64,000 bases of DNA from Asterella californica. Its lineage: Eukaryota > Streptophyta > Marchantiopsida > Marchantiales > Aytoniaceae. Below are positions 46,480 to 56,840 of this stretch, one piece after another (the stretch's first letter is position 1; each line of letters starts with the position of its first letter). The stretch lies in NCBI GenBank assembly GCA_036924285.1, contig JAYKYS010000007.1, forward strand, positions 17,174,001 to 17,238,000, written 5' to 3'. The notes under the pieces were generated by a model that saw nothing but the letters and a program-made list of their open reading frames with translations, was not told the origin of the DNA and searched no databases. The position numbers and the translations under genes are program-made.

Positions 46480-47045
46480 TTTAACAACACTTCCGTCGCA
46501 ATCATTCCGATGAAACAAAACTTACGCTGCTATACAGTGCTCGTCGCACTCAAACAACACTTTCGTTGCACTCATTCCGACGAAACAAAAGCTTGAACAA
46601 TATGAACCAGTGCTCGTGGCACACAAAACCTTGTCGTTTCACATCGAGATAAAGCATTAACACTACAAAATAGTGCTCGTCACACTCAAAACGTGTCGCA
46701 TTTAAAGTGAAACAAAGCTTTGAACGCGAAACAAAACAACTACATTCGCACTCAAAACATGTCGCATTTATAGCGAAACAAAGCTTTGAATGTGAAACAA
46801 AGTAGCTACATTCCGAGCAAAACAAACACAACGTCACAAAGCTTTCAACACTGCGAATGCGAAACAAAGCAACTACATTCACGCGAAACAAACACAATGA
46901 AACAAAGCTTTCAACACGTCTTGAATGAAACAAAGCTTTCAACACTGCGAAACAAAGCAACAACATTGTGAAACAATGCTCGTCGCATTCACAGTGAAAC
47001 AAAAGAGCTTGAACGCTTCAAAACAAGTTCGCACTGACAGCAAAA
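46480..47045. repeat. Minisatellite of GCGAAACAAAGC units
   Basis: A degenerate tandem array of about 45-60-bp higher-order units made of GAAACAAAGCTTTCAACACT and GCGAAACAAAGCAACTACATT-like parts. Earlier, more diverged units (46480-46680) carry CAGTGCTCGTCGCACTCAAA. It produces a 150-codon minus-strand frame (46550-47002), rich in Cys, Phe and Val, that has no start context and follows the repeat, so I do not call it a gene. Confidence 0.8.
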
Positions 47046-47126
47046 GGAATGTTGTACTCACAATATCCATTACTCTCCGAACTTATGCATAAAAGCTTTA
47101 TGTATGTTTTACCACCCCAAACTACA

Positions 47127-48518
47127 TCAAGAGTTGAATAAAAGTCCATCCAGATTTCTATTATGTTGAAGATAAATTCGAAGTACTCTGTTTCTCTGAT
47201 ATATCACGGTGGAGACATTCTCTCCCACTAACGTATCCGGATCTCTATCGGATTCTATAATTAATTCTCCATCTTCTTCTGTCCACTCATCTTGATTTTT
47301 GAGTAAAAAGTTATGGAGCATTGTACAACAGCCTACCCATCTAACTAAAAATTGGTTTCTAGATCTTACTTTCAACTGCGTTATAATTTACTTCAAAGAA
47401 TACCAACAAGACTTCAAAATATCTATATAATGATCGTTCGTCACTCTAGTATGTGCTAAACAAGTATTAAAATCTTGTTTCTCTTTATCTCATGTAGCCA
47501 TCCTAAACGATGGAATAAGATGACGCATAGGTGAATATCCTGAATCACCAAGTAAATACTGACCTGCTTCAAACAGAGGAGTATCACTGTTAATGTGTTT
47601 CAAGGATATTGACTTCCTCAAACATGTGATATCTTGGTAGCTTCTCGGCATACCTGTAAATAAAAAGATGATCCTCTTTTGATGACAACACAACTTGAGC
47701 ATTCACTGAATAATTACACTTTCGATCGTAATAAGTTTCCCCGTCGAAACGAGATCTCTGTGATAAATATAACAAAGTCTCATCTATCAACCCTATGCAT
47801 CTCGAAAATTCTTTCAATGCAAAAGCTTCTGAATTGACACGCCTTTCTTCATGATTTGACCATTGCATAAGTACTCGAAGGATAGACTCTAAAGGCTCCA
47901 TCACCCTCTTAGTGTACAAAATCATCCTTCCATGAACAATGCCCCAAAGAAGCAGAGAGCGTACTATGACAACACCATTTTCATCGTGTCCAAATCTATC
48001 TAGAGCAACAGTAAGTTGCAAAGATACTGGAGCTTGTTTCACACGACTTACATTATGAAATATGAGATGTTCTTTGAATAAACTCACCAATTTACCAAAA
48101 CTATGTCTACCCATCCTTGTAAGCTGTCAGAAAGAATCAGAAGGGAGATTTTCAAAGTAATTTCAAGAAAAATCCTTACTTTTTGAAAATGTAAGGATAT
48201 CTGAAATTTTGAAACCTGTTGTTCCAAATATCTCAAAGTGCAAAGTACTTGATACAAGTCTATGAACTCTTCGTCTGAATCTGAATCGAACATATCGCTT
48301 TTTTTGGACAAACTTGTACGGTCATCTTTCTATCCTTTCCTCGAGTTTGAATCTTTAACGGTGGATTCACCGGAACTTGAAGATTCATCGGAGCTTGAGG
48401 ATGTCAACAGCATTCTCATCTCCACAATTTTCTCTAAATTCCACAACAACAGTTTTCTCTCAGACACACGACATGGCGAAAGTTGAAATACATATAAGTG
48501 CAGTTTTCTCTCTAACAC
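47127..48518 (-). pseudogene. PIF/Harbinger transposase, nearly complete, decayed
   Basis: This is a DDE-type nuclease of the Harbinger family (HARBI1-like), which would cut and paste its own element. On the minus strand the gene starts near 48518 with an acidic Ser-rich leader (SSSSDESSSSGE), then FDSDSDEEFIDLYQVL. The body follows: MGRHSFGKLVSLFKEHLIF, KQAPVSLQLTVALDRFGHDE, the helix-turn-helix-like GIVHGRMILYTKRV, and CIGLIDETLLYL with the first catalytic Asp. Then come YYDRKCNYSVNAQVV, PRSYQDITCLRKSI with the second Asp after a frameshift near 47640, and FEAGQYLLGDSGYSPMRHL. The third acidic site lies in HTRVTNDHYIDILKSCW, where the usual Glu is Asp. WVGCCTMLHNFLLKNQDEW is the typical end. 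Two frameshifts and two stops (about 47500 and 47390) disable it. A possible intron lies at 48130-48230. Length is close to the family norm of about 400 residues. Confidence 0.85.
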
Positions 48519-49035
48519 CTAAGCAATGATCGTCATTCACGCTTTATCTCTAACACCTAAGCAATGATCGTCATCCATGCAGAAGCGGCAATCATAAACT
48601 TCAGACATAGATCTTCAAACGATATCTGAGACACAACCCATGAGAAAACTCGTACACCACCACCCACTAAACTAAGCTACGCATAGAACCTTTGTAAACT
48701 TACTCACTGGAAAAACTCCGCACATAACCTTCGGACCTATGCGGAAATCTTTATTCAATACATTATTTGCGAGAACCCTCTAGTCTTTTTCCACTTTTCA
48801 AACATCTAAAAGTACATGCCACCTAAACTTCTGAAAGTACGTATCAAATACCATGGGCATTAAGTTTACATGACATATCAACTTGAGCATTAAGTTCACA
48901 TACAAAACCAGGACGGTCAGTGAGATAGAACTCGAGGATCATTTCTACGAGTACCTCGAGACCCACCAACATCTAAAATGATCGTTATCCAGAACTCAAG
49001 CTCGCGGATCATGGAATAATCACTACGAGCTCTAA
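48519..49035. other. No gene recognised
   Basis: It includes a 26-bp direct duplication, CTCTAACACCTAAGCAATG followed by ATCGTCAT, at about 48511 and 48548. Otherwise nothing is seen. Confidence 0.4.
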
Positions 49036-49073
49036 CTTTGACACCTCCTATTGATAAATAGGAGGTGTCAAAG
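49036..49073. repeat. Perfect palindrome made of M1 MITE ends
   Basis: CTTTGACACCTCCTATT (49036-49052) and its exact complement (49057-49073) flank GATA. Each arm equals the TAGGGGTGTCAAAG end of the M1 family with a few changes. It is either two MITE ends meeting head to head or the remnant of a foldback copy. Confidence 0.75.
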
Positions 49074-49679
49074 ATTGACATAAACTTCCATGGATTCTTG
49101 ACTGAAGGGGTAACACTCTCCCATGTGAAGAATAATGACCAAATATTCTAACTTTGACGTGCACTCTTAAGGCTAGACTGCATTGCATGTTATGTCGTGT
49201 CTGTCGTTTCGATGTTTTAAGGTTCTTGAGGGTTGGTAATAAGCACTTGAACCGGACTAGCGATAAATATTCGATGATTCAGTTGTCAAATATAAAAAAG
49301 AGTTTGAAACATAAGGTGCGTACTTTTTGAATACAGAAGATGAGAATAGTATCGTCATGGCTCGTTGTTGTCATACCTTCGTGAATATTGAGTGAGAGCT
49401 CTTTGCATGAAGACGAAATCAGATGCAAAATCGAATGTTGACCGTGGGAACTCGATAGTCTTTCAAGATCAGGGCTAAGCTAGTTCTTATTTCATGAACG
49501 TAAACTCATAGGATCATTTCATTAATCTTTGCTTTCCCGTTTCTCCTATCTTCTGATGCATTTGTGGATTTTAATACTCTCGTGGATTATACTTGCCGTT
49601 TCTTATCATCTGTCTGCTCTTTAGACTAAGTTTGTGCATGAGATAACCATAGGTTCATGACGATCTGCTAGCATTCTTT
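49074..49679. other. No gene recognised
   Basis: Mixed DNA with TTCTAACTTTGACG at about 49148, another M1-like end. No open frame is supported. Confidence 0.35.
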
Positions 49680-50250
49680 GTACCAGTAGATAGAACAGAT
49701 CCATTTTTTGCAGCACCTGATCTGAATGCAAGTCAATCTGACCGATGAAGATATAGCGAGATTCCATGTGAACGTGGAATCAAGCTCGGGCGAGGGATTT
49801 TCACATGTGTTGTTTTTTACCTCTTCACAACCTATTCATTTTTCTCAATTTGCAGTTATAGCAATGGGCACTAATAATCTAGAGAAACATCGCGTTGCTG
49901 TTGGATATCCTACATTGAACATGCATTTGGCATGTTGAAAGCGCGGTTTCATATCCTTTCTGTTGGCATTTCATCTTGTGTATCGAGGGCTGCCAAAGTT
50001 GTTCATATGTGTTGCGTTCTGCATAACATGCTAGTGAAGAATCGAGTAGGAAGTTTAGATCAAAACTCCGTAGAGATGACGATGCACTCAGTGCGTACAT
50101 CTGGGATAGGGGTCAACCAGCTTAGAGCTGGTTACAGTGGTGCTGAGGTCCGAACTCAACTATCTGAGTATTTTAGCACTTTCTGGCTGAGTACTTATCT
50201 TGCGATAATTGATCACAAGACTCAAGAATAAAACTCTAGGGCTTTTTATA
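49680..50250 (+). pseudogene. PIF/Harbinger transposase, 3' part of a second copy
   Basis: The plus strand at 49903 reads YIEHAFGMLKARFHILSVGI and then AAKVVHMCCVLHNMLVKNRV. This is the last block of the Harbinger DDE nuclease: the catalytic Glu in I-E-H-A-F-G, the 'lK.rF.iL' run and the 'CcvLHN.l' end. The frame continues open to a stop at 50229-50231. The start of the domain is not recognisable upstream apart from a weak MQVNLTDEDIARFHVN frame at 49726, so the copy is 5'-truncated or too decayed. The third catalytic residue is intact here, unlike in the neighbour at 47127-48518, and the block differs enough to be another lineage. Confidence 0.75.
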
Positions 50251-50577
50251 TATTCAAGTGTATGTTCAATGACTCCCTATTTGTATAAGCATGCATAGTC
50301 ACCCCAAGCTTGGTTCGATCGTTGTATTGAACTGTTTTCTTTTTCTGTTTAAATTATTTTCCGGTCTTGACGAATCGTTTGTTCTCCTTGTGTGCTTAAG
50401 ACAGAAGTAAATTACCAAGACACCCCTTTAACTCTTCAGTATTCATTTCAAGTGTTAGAAATCTTTAATGATAATCACTTATCCTTCGTAGACCCTCTTA
50501 CTGTTTACTGTTCATCTCTTGGTTTCAGTTCCCTTCATATATATTTTCTTTAGACAGCCAGGATTTATTTTGTTTCA
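50251..50577. other. No gene recognised
   Basis: Probable 3' flank of the transposase fragment; no terminal inverted repeat was identified. Confidence 0.35.
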
Positions 50578-50650
50578 CAGTAGGATTCGAGCTCACGTTC
50601 ATAGAACCCCCAGTCCCAGTCCGTACCAAGACGCTACCCTGTTCTATAGG
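50578..50650 (-). mobile_element. tRNA-derived SINE-like head
   Basis: On the minus strand it reads GGGTAGCGTCTTGGTACGG (A-box region) and GTGAGCTCGAATCCTAC (T-arm and B-box region) about 45 bp apart. The anticodon arm does not fold cleanly and there is no CCA-proximal acceptor pairing, so a functional tRNA is unlikely. Confidence 0.55.
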
Positions 50651-51947
50651 TAAGTTTGTATTCACAAAACTTCTTACTACATGGAGGTCCGAAGTAATAC
50701 TTCCTTAGATAGTAGTTTTCTAATTTTAGACACGATATTCACGGAGACATGAGGGAAACAATGTTCACGGAAAAAATTCATACTGAAAAAATAACTACGG
50801 CTACAAATCAAATAACTACGGCTACTTTTTCCAAGACACGAAAAAACCTTACGGCTACAAATCACGTCTCTAGATTTTAGTCCCGTCGATCCCGCTTGTC
50901 CTTATCTCGTCTTTTCCCGGAAGTGCACTTTGCATGCATATTCAATGACTCCCTTCAATTTATTTCTGTTCATATCTGTTTCTGCAATATCAATGCTTAC
51001 TGTTAATTTCTCTAATGTTTCTAATCGTGACCTGCAAGTGGTAAAGCCGGAGCTAATGTTAGGGTTCAACTCTCCATTTGACCTTGTTAAGTATCACGTT
51101 ACCTAAAGGAAACTTAAGATCCATACTTATAACACACCAAGTGCTCGAGAGGACCAAGTGCTGAAACGTATTCACAGCCAAGTAGACAATATAAGACAAC
51201 AAGTGGAAAAAAGAAAGGAAATTACAAGAACGGGCCACGTAAGACCAAGGCATTGAATATCGAAGCATAAACCAAAATAGAACCAGTGCAGTGCGGTTCT
51301 CTAGCTTAGCAAAATAAAGACAAATACTGAACAGATCGTGGATCGGTGTCGTCTCTGACATGGTCGAAACGGGATGGAACCGGTGAGTCATGGCGGGCAG
51401 TCGCATAGAGCGTAGAGATGTGCGGTTGATTTAGCACCAACATGAAGTGGAAATAAAAATCGTGATTTGGTGATTGCATATCCACGTTAGAGTGCAAGTG
51501 ATTGATTTCATATTATAGTTTGTTTTTAGAGAAGTGACTTTCTTCATATTTTTAATAAACATTTGTCGTATTATATCTTATGTACAACTGTATTGCTCAG
51601 CAGAGCTTGGATTAAAGCTCTAGAAAATATGCATGCAACTTGGGCTTTTCAGCAAAGGGAAAAAGTAGTACAAGCGAGTAGCAAGGACCCGGGGCTATTG
51701 GCATGGGTGTTGTAATGTAAATATGAAGTTTATGAATATGCATGCTTGATCAACATTAGAAAATGCTTGTATTATAGTTAACGGAATATATAGAATTGTA
51801 AATAAAAATTATAGACTAAAGTAATCAGAGAAATATTTTCTATAAATATTATATGTTATATTTTTTGGTGGCAATCCTTCGCTGGACACTATGTGCCACT
51901 TGGTTTTACATGCCTTCACTTCGCAGGAGTCATCTCACGAACGCTTC
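50651..51947. other. No gene recognised
   Basis: A short direct repeat ATAACTACGGCTAC occurs at about 50789 and 50812, with CTTACGGCTACAAATCACG at 50847. Minus-strand frames at 51059-51497 have no motif. Confidence 0.4.
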
Positions 51948-52215
51948 ATGCATATTGCATATTTTTTTCACCTGCAAGTTTTATTTATTACCTAACCTTT
52001 CCGACGGGACGGGTTAAGTAATAAACTAGAGTATTTATTACAGCTTGCCACCTGCACTTATACAGTTGGAGGCATGGTGCAATGAACTTCAGTTATGGGT
52101 TTTCTAGGATGTCTTCACATATCTTTGTAAAGCTAACATTTAATATATAAATATGAATTTTTTAATATAGAATTTCTAAAATAATACTTACTATTTTCTA
52201 ATAATATACACGGAA
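51948..52215 (-). repeat. Hairpin repeat copy 5 (inverted)
   Basis: A decayed stem-loop 2 (ATGCATATTGCATATTTTT, 51949-51967) precedes stem-loop 1 at 51984-52025 (TTTATTACCTAACC with TTTCCG, paired to CGGGTTAAGTAATAAA). CTTATAC at 52057-52063 and TTATGGGTT at 52093-52101 follow, and an AT-rich tract (52135-52215) closes it. This is one of the fuller copies. Confidence 0.7.
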
Positions 52216-52321
52216 CAAAAGTCTCTCAAAAGTGGATGAGCATGCATTCTCCGTCTCACAAATGCTTCTTCTGTTTTACATTTCCTTGGTTATATCACAC
52301 TTTAGCGGCTATCTATTCCAA

Positions 52322-52641
52322 TAGGGGGTGTCAATGTTAAGGAGAAATATTCCCCAGCGGGTGGAAGACAAAAGACCATAATTATCCAACGGCCATTTTT
52401 CTACTAAACCGTGGTTCATTGTGGGGTCACCCTTCTGAACTGAAAGTACATTCACTTTTGTTGATTATTTTTCACTATGTTATCTAACATCATTACTCTA
52501 ACAGAATAGATTTCTACACAAAACAAATGAGCAAATGACTGAAAACTCAATAAAAAACACCCACCAAAGTCCAGCTAGAATAGTAAATCCTTCTCACAAG
52601 TCTAGAATGATTTGAAAAGATTCTTCATTGACACCTCTAAT
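52322..52641. mobile_element. MITE family M1, about 320-bp copy
   Basis: It starts TAGGGGGTGTCAATGTTAAG and ends CATTGACACCTCTA, inverted copies of each other. The flanks TATTCCAA and TATTCGTA, read with one base offset, are a possible 8-bp target duplication, which with the TAGGGGTG ends points to hAT. The interior matches the 54380 copy (AGATTTCTAC, ATAAAAAACACCC). There is no coding capacity. Confidence 0.7.
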
Positions 52642-54379
52642 ATTCGTACTCGTACTGCTTTGTAGTTGTCTTTTGTACCATATGAAGATGTTAGGCACAG
52701 GTTTGTGACCCCTCTCACTTCCCCTTATCGACTCTTTTTGATTTGTCTTAGAGGTACTCTACACCTACAGTTTCAAAACTCCACAAGCATAGTTCATGCG
52801 TGTGTGTTAGGGGTGGTAATAAACGGGTGTTTCAGACTGCACGTAGTTTCACTTTGGCAAATAAGGTTGGGTGCAAAACGTACAGGTTCTCACAGTTTGG
52901 GAGAAGGGTTGTGACCGGGTGTTTTTTAGTTTGAAGCTTGCAGTTTTGGCCTAGACACGCCATGCACTTGAAAATTGCAGAAGCAATGCGGAGAAAACGA
53001 GCGAGTAAAAGCGAAACTGTAAAAAATTATCTTCAGTTGGAGAATCCTTTCATAGTAGTGAAAATGTAGAAAATTGTAAAATATGTAATTTAAAAATTGT
53101 AGATGCAGAAGATCTCTTATGCAGACCTGGCGATTGTAAAGATCTCTTTCCACCCTCTTAGTAAATGTGTTTTTTTTTAAGTTGGGGCTCTGCTGCGTTG
53201 GTCTGGTTGGCAGTCTCGCTTGTAATTTTCACCCTTCTTAATAAAAATGTTGTAAAAAGACTAAAACAATAATAATAATGACTCGAAAGCATCCGCATCT
53301 GGATTTTATGAATAGATCCGTTTCTGTAGCCGTGCGAGTTTGTCCAATATACAAGATAAGTTAAATCAAGTACCTGGTCAAGACCAAAGATCATGTAAAC
53401 TCTCCGATGAGATGGAATAAATAGAGATCATAACTAAATCTAGAAGAAAATTCTTGTTAATTCAACTTGACTCAAACATGGAACGTGGTAACTGATTCTT
53501 AAAGAGAACTATGGTATTTGATGGGAAAATGAATAGTCTTATAATCAAGAATAAGATTTGATTCAGTGTTTTACAACCCAACCAGGGTTAAAACCTAAAC
53601 CAGGAGTAGATTCTTGGTGAAACGAGAACCGACTCCAGGACCTGTTTGGAGTCACGGGTCATGACCACCAGGTTAGTGGGAGGTCACGTGATCACCTCTT
53701 TTGTGATAACTCTCTTTGTAGATGTACAAAAGTAAAGAACAAGAGCATTGATATCAAGACGGATGGACGGACGAAGTTAGAGCAGTGCTCCGTAAGGTTT
53801 CTGGTGAAAATCATTACATTTCCAGTGGAAGGAAAGGAAAACAGGAAATGTTAATTTTCTACCAGAAATTTTACCTTTTTATACTAAAAAGTTAATTTTT
53901 TCTCTCGACTATTCTTTTATTCTTTTTGACAGTTTTTGGGTCAAAACTGGAATTTCTGAAAAAAAATCAGACTTAAGAAACAATTGATCATGAACTTGGA
54001 AAGATTCTCCTCATTTTGACTTTTAGGATGTCAATGAGAGAGGGAGAAAGAAGATTATTATAACTTATATAGACGAGGGGTATACAGAAATCGGAACTCA
54101 AATTAAAACTTGTGTAGAAAAGCAGAAAGTGTGACTTTGTGTGAGACATAACAATGATACCATCAATCATATTCATACATCCTGAATTCATTATTTCCTA
54201 TAAAGCGCGTCTCATCTCCATAATGACTTGGAGGTCTGATAAGTAATATGTAGAAGAAAGCTCATCCGTTCTCCTCTTTCTGTGAATTATAAAGTTAAAT
54301 AAATGGTCCCAGTTGATGTTGTGATCAGTGTTACTTCGTACCAAGTTTTCGACAAAAGAACTTGAAAAGTTTAATGCAA
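52642..54379. other. No gene recognised
   Basis: Shadow frames only. A near-palindrome GAGGTCACGTGATCACCTC at about 53681 includes a CACGTG (G-box) core, which may be chance. Confidence 0.4.
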
Positions 54380-54707
54380 TAGGGGTGTCAAAGTTAATAA
54401 GAAAGGTTTATCATGAGAGAGCAAAAGTCATAATTTTTTAGCTCATAACTTTATATAGAATCGTGGGTCGTTTTGGATCATCTTTGTGAATAGACATTAC
54501 GATCTTTTCATTAATTAATTTTTACTTTTAACACCTAGAATAATGATTCAGAGCAGTAGATTTCTGTACTACAAAAGCGAATGGACTAAAATGAGTGAAA
54601 ATAGATTAAATGTCCATAAAAAACACCCGTCAAAAACCTGATTGAAATCAGAACTCCCTACCGCGTGTCAGTAATTCTTACACAAAAGCTCTACCATAGA
54701 CACCCTA
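54380..54707. mobile_element. MITE family M1, 328-bp copy
   Basis: It starts TAGGGGTGTCAAAGTTAATA and ends TAGACACCCTA. Interior words shared with the 52322 copy include ATAATT, ATCGTGGGTCGTT (there CCGTGGTTCATT), GTAGATTTCTG and ATAAAAAACACCCG, in order. Confidence 0.7.
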
Positions 54708-56420
54708 TACCTTCTTTGTTTGTCCCCTTTTAGCTCATGGAGAGTTATTATCTTCTAATCATTCATTCACTTTCAAGCACTATCTCTTAGTCTAACCCCA
54801 GTAAGCAGAGTTGATGGAGGTATGGCGAATCTTGCACACTCTCTTTATTCATCCAGTAAATTCAGAAGAAAAATGGAAAATACACAAAGAGATGTAAAGG
54901 ATAAATGTAGATGATAATGCACTCTTAGGATTTATCACTCCTTTTGAGGGTCCTTATGAGGCGGCAGTATTGGAGAAGATCCAAAAATGGATTATGCATT
55001 CTTAAGAGTGCATTACCCTGCATATAGTAATATTTTTTTTTCATACAAAATTTCTTTTATTGTTTTTATTTGTTCATTCAAACTTGCCATGATCACCGTT
55101 ATGACGTCTAATAGATGGCTCTCTATGCAAGTATTGCGTATTCACGTAATGAGATTATACTCACTTGTGTAACCATTCAGATTCAAGGCAAGCATAACCT
55201 TAAGATTTTTAAAGCCACTAAACGTACTTGAGAATGAAAACGTGAAAACTGGATAGTGCTTTCTGAGTTAACAAAAGGTGCAAAAGCAACAGACTACAGC
55301 AACTTACTTGACTAGACCCGTGTGCTATATTTTGGCCTTGATCTGTCCTTTACCAGCAGTATAGTAGAAATGACTGACATGCTGGCCGTGATCCTACATG
55401 GACATTTGCACTCTTGACGTGAACAAGGATATCATATATTATCTTTTGAGTTTCAAGCGAACAGAATAAGCTTGTGGGAAGCAAGCAGCTTTAGCAGTAG
55501 AGCTCGAGCTTCGAAGAGTCAATGAAAATAATTGTAATAATTTAATTTCTTAATCGATTTCGTCTCGTTGTTGTTAATATTTTGGAGAATATGTGAAGTT
55601 GAGGAATGATATATAGAGGGTGTTCATTTTCCATTAGATAACGTATCATTCACTCTATCTCGTCATCGTCTAATGTCTATTGCAATTGACAGAGAGTCGG
55701 CATTCACTCGATGAAGTTGAAAATTTATAGCTCACTATCATCGGCCTGTTGTCGAGATGAAAGGGTGATGCTCTCATGCTACCATGTTGCTTCACTTTGA
55801 GAATTTCTGCTGCTTATCTCCACCTTCCTCCAGTCTGTAATGTGGTTCTTTTGACATTTTTTACTGACATTTGTACTAATTTTTGCATCTATTTCATCAT
55901 CACAAACTCCACGTTGATTCTGCATGTTGACTTGGAGATGATCAACGGTCGAGTTCTCATAAGAGACGCATCAAGCAAAATGAATGACACTGGACTTGAT
56001 CAAGTCCAAAATATGATGTAGGAGCTTGATCAGATAAATTATTGCACCAAAAAAATTACAGAGCAAGAACAATTAAAACAAAATAGCTACACTTGTAATA
56101 GAATTGCAGAGTTATACATTAGCGAGTTATCTAGATCTATATTTGCTTCCTTTTTGTTTCTAGGTTTCACAGTCACTCCATCCGTCCTCTGCGTCAATAA
56201 CCTCGTAAATTCATCGCAACAAAGAGTAACACTTGCATGTAATTGCAGGGTTATGCGTTAGCGGTTAATCCAGATCTAACCCAGTAACAAAGCGTCTAGT
56301 GCGATCACATTTTAACAATTCACACGCTTGAATCTCGGCAGACAGGATAGAAAATCGAGCAAAAGATATGGAGATGGAGTAGTGTATATTTATTACTGTA
56401 AGTGAGAGCATTTTTTCATT
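54708..56420. other. No gene recognised
   Basis: AT-rich; small frames at 54987-55172 and 55776-56021 lack motifs. ATGCACTCTTA at about 54917 and its complement TAAGAGTGCAT at about 55002 form a loose inverted repeat. Confidence 0.4.
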
Positions 56421-56840
56421 AGCTCGTGGTAACATAGTGGTGAGAAGGTGAAATTGAGAGCTAGAGGTATGAGGTTCGATTCTTTGTGTCAATTTTTTGA
56501 CCGCGGCCTTAGGTTTAGGGTGCTTGATGGCTCTAATGCTTTAGAAAAAAACTATCTCCCCTCCAGTTTAAGAAATAGAGGGCAGCATATTGAGGATAAT
56601 TTTTTCACACTGAGTGTCAAGCTTTTTCAAATGTGAGAGTTGCTAAAGTGGATAACATGTTACGAACAACTTGTTCACACGCGTGTCATGCCTCTTTAGG
56701 GTGCTTGGTTCCTCTAATGCTTTAGAGAAAAAAGATTTCTCTTTGGTTTAGGAAGTTTAAGTAGTAGATAGCATGTTGGGGACAACTTTCTCACATGTGT
56801 GTCAAACTTCTTCAAGTGTGGGAGCTGCTAAAATGTGACC
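56421..56840 (+). mobile_element. tRNA-headed SINE-like element with duplicated body
   Basis: The head has an A-box-like TGGTAACATAGTGGTGAGA at 56427 and a B-box GAGGTTCGATTC at 56473. A body unit of about 135 bp then occurs twice, at 56518 and 56697 (period 179). Shared words are TAGGGTGCTTG, CTCTAATGCTTTAGA, GTGTGTCAARCTTYTTCAA or GAGTGTCAAGCTTTTTCAAA, and GAG(T/C)TGCTAAA. The head and the body together look like one SINE whose body was duplicated. Confidence 0.6.

Noticed and set aside
46550..47002. 150-codon Cys-rich minus-strand frame
   Set aside because: It coincides with the minisatellite and repeats with it; no start context or splice sites.
50578..50650. A functional tRNA gene on the minus strand
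   Set aside because: A-box and B-box-like words are present but acceptor and anticodon arms do not pair well; a SINE head is the better reading.
53681..53699. G-box palindrome as a promoter element
   Set aside because: No gene starts nearby, so the CACGTG core is probably chance.
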